Source: JAGOBX01 sp017999075 [NCBI: Candidatus Babelota bacterium]
GTDB lineage: Bacteria; JAGOBX01
DNA length: 5,789 nucleotides
Reading direction: 5' to 3'
NCBI GenBank assembly: GCA_017999075.1
Contig: JAGOBX010000257.1
Location: 1 to 5,789 of the forward strand
Positions within the stretch are counted from its first letter, which is position 1; every line of letters begins with the position of its first letter. Both the position numbers and the translations under genes were made by a program. Shown here piece by piece: positions 1 through 5,789 of the stretch. The notes beneath the pieces were generated by a model. It saw nothing but the letters and a program-made list of their open reading frames with translations. It searched no databases and was not told where the DNA came from.

Positions 1-1
1 C

Positions 2-3000
2 TCTAATACTATTAATTCAAATTCTTCAGCAGTATTTCGAGGTATAACACCGATTTTAAAATCTGATGTTGTATTTTTGGCAGATGATTCAATCAATACA
101 GAAAATTATAGGACAAATGTTATTATGCAGGGAAACTTTAATCCTGCAACAGGCGAGTATGATCCTTTGTGGAATGGAGGTACTGATATTATAATGTATG
201 ATAACGGAACAAATGGAGATTCTGTTCCGGGAGATCATATATGGACATACAAAACCAGGCTTAAAGTTTCGTCATCTGACACATATCAATGGTGGATAGG
301 TTATCCTGTTTCTCAATATCTTAAATCAGGAAATGATTTACGTGTGTTAAATGTTGATACAATTTACGTTAAATCAGTTTTACCTGATGTTACTTCTCCT
401 CGTTTGAGTTCCGTTTCAGCAATTGACAACACTCATCTGTCTGTAGTTTTCAATGAACAAATTGATAAATTGACTGCTGAAAATATACAAAACTACCGAG
501 TTGCTTATGCTACTGATACATTGGCAGTTTTGGCTGCTACTCTTGATGTTGATAACAGAACTGTTTATTTAACTTCAAGCGGTCAGACTGAAAACAGGAT
601 GTATACTCTTATAGTATCAAATGTTAAAGATATATCAGGAAACATAATAAATTCATTTAATCAATTGCAATTTACCGGAAAAGCTGCTCTTGATAATATT
701 TCTCCGCGCATTGAATCTGTTCTGTCTGCAGATTACCAGAATATAAATATTACATTTTCTGAAAAAATAGAACCTCAATCAGCGCAATCGGTTTTGAATT
801 ATTTTATTTATAATTCTTTGAATATTTCAGATACTTTACATATTATCCAATGTAATCTGGATGCTGATGGAAAAACAGTTCATATTAAAACTTTGAATCA
901 GTCTGAAAAAGTTTATAAAATTGTTATTAATAATATTAAAGATTTAGCTGTGCCAGCTAATGTTATTTCATCAAATTCAAGCGATACTTTTGCAGGTAAA
1001 GTACAAGTTTTAAAAACAACCGTAACTTTTGTAGCGGATGATTCTATTAATACAGGCTATAACAGCAGTTCAATATTGATGCAGGCATCATTTGATACTT
1101 CGACTGGAAAATATGATAGATTCTGGGCGACAAAAAATATAAACATTTTTATGAATGATAGCGGTATAGATGGAGATCAAACCGCAAACGATCATAAATG
1201 GACTTACAGGACTGAACTTGAAATTAATCATGACGCAGTATTTCAGTGGTGGGTAGGAACTAAATCTTCCGGCTGGCTAAAAAATTGCGATACTTTTGTT
1301 GTAGCAAACACTAATCCCATAACTGTAACTGTCAGATGGGTGGATAATTTGAAACCTTCTTTATCAGAAGTTAACAGCATTGATATAAATCATATTTCCC
1401 TCAAATTCACTGAATCAGTTGATAGAACAACAGCAGAGAACATTAACAATTATTCGGTTTCAGGATTAACAATACGTTCTGCTGCTTTATTATCTGATAA
1501 AATAACTGTTGTATTGACTTCTTCAAATCAAACTCATAATTTATTGTATACTTTGGTTGTTAATAATGTAAAAGACATTAATAATAATGCGGTTTTATTA
1601 AATTCTCAAAAAACATTTTATGGAATGGGAGGGAATGATACAATCCCGCCATCAATTATAAGAGTTAATTCTATTGATTCAAAAACAGTTTCAATAGTAT
1701 TCTCAGAATTTTTAAATTCTGTTTCTGCGTTGAATATTAATAATTATTCTATAAACGGATTGTCTGTGATTTCTTCTGTTTTACAATCAGACAGTGTTAC
1801 AGTAATTTTGACAACAGATCAGCAGACAGGAGGGTATAACTATAAAGTTACTGTTTCAAATGTTTCTGATTCTTCTGGAAATTCTATAACTTCAGAAATT
1901 GGGTATTTTATAGGATTGCCGCTTCCATCAGCTCAAATTACTTTTATGGCTGATGATGCATCAAACATAGGTTCTTATGTTACTTCTGTCAGAATAAAAG
2001 GCACGTTTAATTCGGCAGGAGAATATAGCCAAAATTGGAATAATAATATTAAAATCACTTTATATGACGATGGAATTAACGGTGGAGACACATTGGCAAA
2101 TGATCATATCTGGACTTATAAAACCAATTTATTAGTTGATACTTTAAATACATTTAATTGGTCAGTTGAAACTTTAAGCAATACTTTTGTCTATCCAGGA
2201 CAGCAGTTTAATGTCTTGGATACTTCATATATTACGGTAAGATTTGAGTTCCCTAACAGGACAGTTCCGAGGATTGTTTCGGTTTCAGCAGTTGAAAACG
2301 CAAAAGTTTCTGTAATTTTTAATAAAATAGTAACTAAATCAACTGCTGAAAATATCGTGAATTATGATATCACTTATGATGGAACTAATAAATTGAGTGT
2401 ATTGAGTTCAACGTTAAGCCCTGTTGACAATAAAACTGTTTATCTTATTACTTCTGTAATGAATTCTCAAAAAAATTATACTATTAAAATTAATAATATT
2501 ACTGATGGTTCAGGAAATGTTATTCCTTTAAATTCGAGTTTTAATTTTAATGGAGTTGATATTGTTGACGCTGAACCTCCTGCTATTGTTTCAGCAATTG
2601 CTATCGACAAAAATAATGTTCGCCTTATTTTTACGGAAAATATTTCTGTTGAATCAGGAAGGAATATTTCTAATTATCAGATTTATGAAACGGGAAATCC
2701 TTCACAAATATTAAATATTATTTCTGTTTCAATAAATTCGTTAAATGAAAAAGAGGTTGTAATATGTACAGCAGATCAGACAAATTTAATTTCATATACT
2801 TTGAAGTTGAATAACATTAAAGACAGGGCTGTTCCGTCAAACACCATTATTTCAAACAGTTCAATAAAATTTACAGGAATGGGTTCGGTCTCAAGAGCTT
2901 TGATAACGTTTATAGTTGATGATACTTTAAATACAGGAAATTATAAAACTCAATTGTTTGTAAGAGGTAGCTTTAATTCCGTTACAGGCGAATATTCTGA

Positions 3001-4003
3001 AAATTCTTTAACATCTATACAATTATATGATAATAGTTCTAATGGAGACATAATTTCAGGAGATCATAAATTTTCGAGAAGTTTATATTTTAATGTTGAT
3101 CCTGATAAAATTTTTATTTGGAACGTGGTTGATTCACCCACTCAATTTTTAGCTTCTAATAATTTTAGAGTATCCAATTCTACAAATCAGAATTTGACTG
3201 TTATTCTGCCGTCTCGCTTATCGCCGTCTAATCCTTCGGTAACTATAAACGGAGGAGCAGATACATCGGCGAATCCTTTGATCTTACTTACACTTTCTGT
3301 CAGCAATGCAAATGAAATGCAGATAAGTGAAAATATCGGATTTGCCGGAGCTGTATGGGAACAGTATGTTCCCGCAAAACAGTTTATACTGAGTTTGGTT
3401 GATGGTTTGAAAACCGTATATGTCAGATATAGAAATACAGTCAATATGACTTACAGTTCAATTGTTTCTGACCAGATTCGGCTTGATATACCTCCGGTTT
3501 CTCCGTCAAATGTCAGGCTTGAATCTTCAGATGATGGAATTATAAAATTACAATGGGATAAATCAACTACACTTATTGACAGTTATTTGATTTTTTCAGA
3601 TATGGGTTCTGGTGTTGTTAATTTTGATACGCCTGTAGCTAGAGTTTCATCAACGTTAAGTTCATGGCAGAGTCCTCGTTTTGGCAATAATCTTGATGTT
3701 AAATTTGTGGTCAGAGCTGCGCGTTCAGACGGAACTTCAGACGGAAATATTCAAGAATTTAAAATTACTGCTCAATTGCCTGGAGATTTTAATTCCGATG
3801 GCAATGTTGATATTATGGATTTAACTAATCTTGCAAAATCCTATGGAAAAACAGCGGTTGATCCGAATTGGGAATCGCAATACATTAAATTTAAACTTGA
3901 TCCAAATACCAGTTTTATAAGTAAAAATGATGTGGATTATTTTGTTCAGAAATTTAGAAGAATATTGGCGTCTCCTTTAAATTTGGCGCCTAAGGTTCAA
4001 TAA
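2..4003 (+). CDS. Giant modular surface/secreted protein with A-Ig-Ig repeats, FN3 and C-terminal dockerin-like domain (5' partial)
   Basis: The reading frame is open from base 2 to the TAA at 4001-4003, giving 1333 visible residues. It is 5' truncated: the first codons read SNTINSNSSAVFRG, the same kind of tail that ends the Ig domains near 960-1000 and 2830-2875. The TTG at 77 therefore lies inside a repeat and is not the start. Domains in order by nucleotide: A modules at about 65-385, 1013-1342, 1931-2254 and 2891-3211; paired SbsA/Big_5-like Ig domains at 386-691 and 692-1012, 1343-1636 and 1637-1930, 2255-2566 and 2567-2890; a different Ig-like domain with a SVTINGGAD start at 3212-3490; a fibronectin type III-like domain at 3491-3778; a dockerin-like end from 3779. 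The Ig domains share a [ST]PxhxxV start, a VxFxE strand, an NhxNYxh segment and a YxLxVxNVKD strand. No catalytic domain, transmembrane anchor or LPXTG-like sorting signal is visible. Domain types point to an extracellular adhesin, a carbohydrate-binding protein or a complex scaffold; the exact role is unknown. The last gene of an operon or a single gene are both possible. Confidence 0.9.
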   Translation, partial: SNTINSNSSAVFRGITPILKSDVVFLADDSINTENYRTNVIMQGNFNPATGEYDPLWNGGTDIIMYDNGTNGDSVPGDHIWTYKTRLKVSSSDTYQWWIGYPVSQYLKSGNDLRVLNVDTIYVKSVLPDVTSPRLSSVSAIDNTHLSVVFNEQIDKLTAENIQNYRVAYATDTLAVLAATLDVDNRTVYLTSSGQTENRMYTLIVSNVKDISGNIINSFNQLQFTGKAALDNISPRIESVLSADYQNINITFSEKIEPQSAQSVLNYFIYNSLNISDTLHIIQCNLDADGKTVHIKTLNQSEKVYKIVINNIKDLAVPANVISSNSSDTFAGKVQVLKTTVTFVADDSINTGYNSSSILMQASFDTSTGKYDRFWATKNINIFMNDSGIDGDQTANDHKWTYRTELEINHDAVFQWWVGTKSSGWLKNCDTFVVANTNPITVTVRWVDNLKPSLSEVNSIDINHISLKFTESVDRTTAENINNYSVSGLTIRSAALLSDKITVVLTSSNQTHNLLYTLVVNNVKDINNNAVLLNSQKTFYGMGGNDTIPPSIIRVNSIDSKTVSIVFSEFLNSVSALNINNYSINGLSVISSVLQSDSVTVILTTDQQTGGYNYKVTVSNVSDSSGNSITSEIGYFIGLPLPSAQITFMADDASNIGSYVTSVRIKGTFNSAGEYSQNWNNNIKITLYDDGINGGDTLANDHIWTYKTNLLVDTLNTFNWSVETLSNTFVYPGQQFNVLDTSYITVRFEFPNRTVPRIVSVSAVENAKVSVIFNKIVTKSTAENIVNYDITYDGTNKLSVLSSTLSPVDNKTVYLITSVMNSQKNYTIKINNITDGSGNVIPLNSSFNFNGVDIVDAEPPAIVSAIAIDKNNVRLIFTENISVESGRNISNYQIYETGNPSQILNIISVSINSLNEKEVVICTADQTNLISYTLKLNNIKDRAVPSNTIISNSSIKFTGMGSVSRALITFIVDDTLNTGNYKTQLFVRGSFNSVTGEYSENSLTSIQLYDNSSNGDIISGDHKFSRSLYFNVDPDKIFIWNVVDSPTQFLASNNFRVSNSTNQNLTVILPSRLSPSNPSVTINGGADTSANPLILLTLSVSNANEMQISENIGFAGAVWEQYVPAKQFILSLVDGLKTVYVRYRNTVNMTYSSIVSDQIRLDIPPVSPSNVRLESSDDGIIKLQWDKSTTLIDSYLIFSDMGSGVVNFDTPVARVSSTLSSWQSPRFGNNLDVKFVVRAARSDGTSDGNIQEFKITAQLPGDFNSDGNVDIMDLTNLAKSYGKTAVDPNWESQYIKFKLDPNTSFISKNDVDYFVQKFRRILASPLNLAPKVQ
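65..1012 (+). repeat. Protein-level repeat unit 1 (A1-Ba1-Bb1)
   Basis: First complete copy of the roughly 310-320 residue unit inside the long surface protein. A1 (65-385) has the acidic loop DNGTNGDSVPGDHIW at 200-244 and the aromatic pair WW at 290-295. Ba1 (386-691) has TAENIQNY; Bb1 (692-1012) ends with DLAVPANVISSNSS. Copies are divergent at DNA level, so this is an old duplication rather than a recent one. The boundaries are my estimate from aligning the copies by eye. Confidence 0.8.
1013..1930 (+). repeat. Protein-level repeat unit 2 (A2-Ba2-Bb2, short Bb)
   Basis: Second copy of the unit. A2 (1013-1342) starts with VTFVADDSINTG, nearly the same as unit 1, and has DSGIDGDQTANDHKW at 1157-1201 and WW at 1247-1252. 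Ba2 (1343-1636) has TAENINNY. Bb2 (1637-1930) is shorter than the other Bb domains: its end reads DSSGNSITSEIGYFIG and lacks the xAVPxNxIxSNSS tail, so its last part looks more like a Ba domain. Confidence 0.8.
1931..2890 (+). repeat. Protein-level repeat unit 3 (A3-Ba3-Bb3)
   Basis: Third copy of the unit. A3 (1931-2254) starts with ITFMADDASNIG and has the acidic loop DDGINGGDTLANDHIW at 2066-2113, one residue longer than in the other copies. The WW pair is reduced to a single W (2159-2161, context NWS). Ba3 (2255-2566) has TAENIVNY. Bb3 (2567-2890) ends with DRAVPSNTIISNSS, matching unit 1. Confidence 0.8.
2891..3211 (+). repeat. Fourth A module without its Ig pair
   Basis: A fourth, more divergent A module: it begins ITFIVDDTLNTGN, has the loop DNSSNGDIISGDHKF at 3029-3073 with F in place of W at the end, and a single W at 3119-3121. 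It is followed directly by a different Ig-like domain instead of a Ba-Bb pair, so the repeat series ends here. It is the least conserved of the four copies. Confidence 0.75.
3779..3970 (+). other. Dockerin type I-like C-terminal domain
   Basis: The segment starts PGDFNSDGNVDIMDL. The first loop is a canonical 12-residue calcium loop: D (3785), N (3791), D (3797), N (3803), D (3809) and D (3818), followed by a helix-like segment, LTNLAKSYGK. The second half has a helix (VDYFVQKFRR) but its loop, DPNTSFISKND from 3899, lacks the D and G at positions 5 and 6 and appears one residue short. Dockerins bind cohesin domains in the presence of calcium. Whether this one still does is an inference; the context (last domain after FN3, then a short tail) is typical for a dockerin. 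Confidence 0.75.
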
Positions 4004-4029
4004 TTTTAAAAAATATTTTTTGTTTTTTT

Positions 4030-4087
4030 ACTAATGAAAAATTGGCTAAACCAGTTATTTATCAGGGATAGTTAATTTTTCATTAGT
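4030..4087. terminator. Long perfect inverted repeat between convergent genes, possible bidirectional terminator
   Basis: The arm ACTAATGAAAAATT (4030-4043) is exactly complementary to AATTTTTCATTAGT (4074-4087). Five further inner pairs (4044-4048 with 4069-4073, two of them G-U in the + transcript) can extend the stem, leaving a loop of about 20 nt. It sits 26 bp after the stop of the + gene and 13 bp after the stop of ettA, so it would form in both transcripts. It is not a textbook intrinsic terminator: the stem is AT-rich and no clean U run follows on either strand. A small inverted-repeat element is an alternative. Confidence 0.4.
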
Positions 4088-4100
4088 TGGAATTTTTGAA

Positions 4101-5777
4101 TTATTTAAGATTGATTTTTCTGTATTTTGATCTTCTGTTCAAAAGTTTTTCCGGTCCGTACTCTTTTGTTATAAATTCTTCATAATCCTTAAAATTTCCT
4201 TCAAACCATTTAAGTTGACCATTACCTTCGAAAACAATAAGATGTGTACAAACTCTGTCTAAAAAGAATCTGTCATGACTTATCAGCATAACACATCCGG
4301 AAAAATTCAGAATAGCTTCTTCAAGATTACGTAAAGTTGAAATATCAAGATCATTGGTTGGTTCATCAAGAAGAATAAGGTTTCCGCCTGATTTTAAAAG
4401 TTTGGCAAGATGAACCCGGTTTCGTTCACCGCCTGATAAATTTCCCACCAATTTTTGTTGGTCACTCCCTTTGAAATTAAATCTGCCGACATAATTTCTG
4501 GCCGAGATAGAAATATTGCCGAATTTTATTATTTCTACGTTTTCTCTGATTTCATCATACACGCTTTTTGAACTGTCGAGATTGTCTCTGTGCTGATCAA
4601 CATAAGCTAATTTTACTGTTTCGCCCATTTCGATTTTACCTGAATCAGGAATTTCCTGTTCTGTAATCATTCTGAACATTGTGGTTTTGCCTGCGCCGTT
4701 AGGTCCGATTAACCCTACGACTGCACCGTGAGGAAGTGAAAATGAAAATTTATCTATTAAAGTATTGCCGTTGTATCCTTTGGAAATGTTGTCGAAATTT
4801 AAGATCAATTTACCTAATTTTGGACCAGGACATATTTGAATCTCCAATGAATTTTCATTTAGAGAATTTTCCTGCATTAGTAATTGTTCGTACTGATTTA
4901 TTCTTGATTTTGATAATGATTGCTTACCTTTTTTATTAGTACGGATCCATTGAATTTCGTTTTTTAAAAATTTTTGTTTTCTTGATTCGGATTTTTCTGT
5001 GTTTTCAAGAATCTTTTGTTTTTGATCAAGCCATGATGAATAATTGCCTTCAAATGGAATGCCTTTTCCTGCATCAAGTTCGAGAATCCATTTCGTTATA
5101 TTATCTAAAAAATATCTGTCGTGAGTTACTATTATAACTGTTCCAGGATAATTTTTTAGATGATCTTCAAGCCACTGGACAGTTTCTGCGTCAAGATGGT
5201 TTGTAGGTTCGTCAAGCAGTAGCAAATCAGGCTGTTCAAGCAAAACTTTACATAACGCAACACGTCTTCGCTCTCCGCCCGAAAGTTTTGTCACATCCAT
5301 ATCATCAGGGGGAAGCAATAAAGCATTAGATACTTTATTTAATTGAGTTTCAAGTTCCCATCCATTGCACATATCTATTTTTTCTTGTAAAACAGACATT
5401 CTGTTCATTAATTTTTCCATTTCATCGCCGTCTGTTTCATTTCCCATTTTTTCAGTTACTTCTTCGTATTCTTTAAGCATTGATATTATTTCTGAAAATG
5501 CTTCTGCAATGTTTTCTCTGACATTTTTTTTTTCATTTAGAACAGGTTCTTGAGGAATATAACCTATTTTTACATTTTTTGCAGGTTCTGCATATCCGTC
5601 AAATTCCCTGTCTACCTGAGCCATAATTTTTAATAATGTAGTTTTCCCTGAACCATTATCTCCAACGATTCCGATTTTTGCGCCTGGGAAAAAACAAAGG
5701 TTAATATCTTTTAAAATTTGTTTTTGTCCGTAAAATTTGTTCAGTCTGTTCATTGTAAAAATATATTGTTCAGTCAT
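4101..5777 (-). CDS. ettA: EttA, energy-dependent translational throttle (ABC-F ATPase)
   Basis: A complete 558-residue protein, the usual EttA length (about 555). EttA binds the ribosomal E site in the cytoplasm and gates the first steps of elongation according to the ATP/ADP balance (family knowledge). Seen here: the EttA-like start YIFTMNRLNKFYG; first Walker A GDNGSGKT (39-46), Q-loop Q76, an arm insertion about 88-145, signature LSGGE (165-169), Walker B with catalytic E190 and H-loop H219. A linker with the P-site tRNA interaction motif lies at about 240-322 (EGNYSSWLDQK, then the basic KKGKQSLSKSR). Second domain: Walker A GPNGAGKT (358-365), Q395, LSGGE (447-451), E472, H501. The C-terminus is basic (SKYRKINLK). 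No transmembrane segments. Both ATP sites look intact. The ATG at 5775-5777 is chosen because it gives the family N-terminus and has a ribosome binding site. Uup and antibiotic-resistance ABC-F proteins are less likely given the arm, tRNA motif and end. An A10 run lies within codons 82-85. Confidence 0.96.
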   Translation of the reverse strand: MTEQYIFTMNRLNKFYGQKQILKDINLCFFPGAKIGIVGDNGSGKTTLLKIMAQVDREFDGYAEPAKNVKIGYIPQEPVLNEKKNVRENIAEAFSEIISMLKEYEEVTEKMGNETDGDEMEKLMNRMSVLQEKIDMCNGWELETQLNKVSNALLLPPDDMDVTKLSGGERRRVALCKVLLEQPDLLLLDEPTNHLDAETVQWLEDHLKNYPGTVIIVTHDRYFLDNITKWILELDAGKGIPFEGNYSSWLDQKQKILENTEKSESRKQKFLKNEIQWIRTNKKGKQSLSKSRINQYEQLLMQENSLNENSLEIQICPGPKLGKLILNFDNISKGYNGNTLIDKFSFSLPHGAVVGLIGPNGAGKTTMFRMITEQEIPDSGKIEMGETVKLAYVDQHRDNLDSSKSVYDEIRENVEIIKFGNISISARNYVGRFNFKGSDQQKLVGNLSGGERNRVHLAKLLKSGGNLILLDEPTNDLDISTLRNLEEAILNFSGCVMLISHDRFFLDRVCTHLIVFEGNGQLKWFEGNFKDYEEFITKEYGPEKLLNRRSKYRKINLK

Positions 5778-5784
5778 AATATGT

Positions 5785-5789
5785 TCACC
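5785..5789 (-). promoter_or_regulatory. Ribosome binding site of ettA
   Basis: On the - strand GGTGA precedes the ATG by 7 bases (GGTGAACATATT then ATG). It matches part of the Shine-Dalgarno consensus at good spacing and supports the chosen start. The site runs into the window edge, so its full extent and the promoter are not visible. Confidence 0.6.

Noticed and set aside
77-79. TTG as the start codon of the long + gene
   Set aside because: The frame is open back to the window edge, the upstream residues match the repeat tail, no Shine-Dalgarno site precedes it, and it lies inside the conserved VxFhADD strand.
3187-3444. Small open frame on the - strand within the long gene
   Set aside because: It lies fully antisense to the well-supported Ig-like domain, and its product shows no recognisable domain.
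4008-4029. A6-TA-T6 followed by T7 as an intrinsic terminator of the + gene
   Set aside because: The stem would be A-U only with a two-base loop, so it is too weak to support on its own, although the T run may help the adjacent hairpin.
4736-4939. Small + strand open frame opposite ettA
   Set aside because: It is antisense to the conserved linker and second ATPase domain of EttA; the product is low-complexity hydrophobic with no family resemblance.
5365-5553. Ser/Phe-rich + strand open frame opposite ettA
   Set aside because: It is the complement of the Lys/Glu-rich arm of EttA, which explains its composition.
4101-5777. Antibiotic-resistance ABC-F protein or ABC transporter ATPase
   Set aside because: The N-terminus, arm, tRNA interaction motif, length and basic C-terminus follow EttA, and no membrane partner gene is present.

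Overview
The window is AT-rich (by eye about two thirds A+T) and bacterial. It holds two convergent genes and almost nothing else. On the + strand, the first ~4 kb is the 3' part of a very long gene for a modular, probably exported or surface protein. Its frame is open from the first bases, so the start, and any signal peptide, lies upstream of the window. On the - strand, from about 5.78 kb back to 4.10 kb, is a complete gene for EttA, an ABC-F translation factor. The 97 bp between the two stop codons carries a perfect 14-bp inverted repeat.

The long protein is built from a repeated three-domain unit. Domain A is a beta-rich module with a D-x-G-x-[ND]-G-D-like acidic loop followed by an aromatic stretch. 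It is followed by two SbsA/Big_5-like Ig domains (Ba, then Bb). The visible order is: tail of a Bb domain, A1-Ba1-Bb1, A2-Ba2-Bb2, A3-Ba3-Bb3, A4, a different Ig-like domain, a fibronectin type III domain, and a C-terminal dockerin-like domain with one good and one degenerate calcium loop. Such a protein would be expected to act outside the cell, in adhesion, carbohydrate binding or assembly of surface complexes. No catalytic domain is visible in this part.

EttA is a cytoplasmic housekeeping factor with no obvious functional link to the surface protein. The two genes are on opposite strands and are probably neighbours only by position.

The organism cannot be named with certainty. Low GC, Lys/Asn/Ile-rich proteins, a giant Ig/FN3/dockerin protein and an EttA close to the Gram-negative type fit Elusimicrobiota (for example Endomicrobia) or another Gram-negative-like phylum with many dockerin-bearing surface proteins. 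That placement is an inference at low confidence. I saw no RNA genes, CRISPR array, transposase or phage gene.
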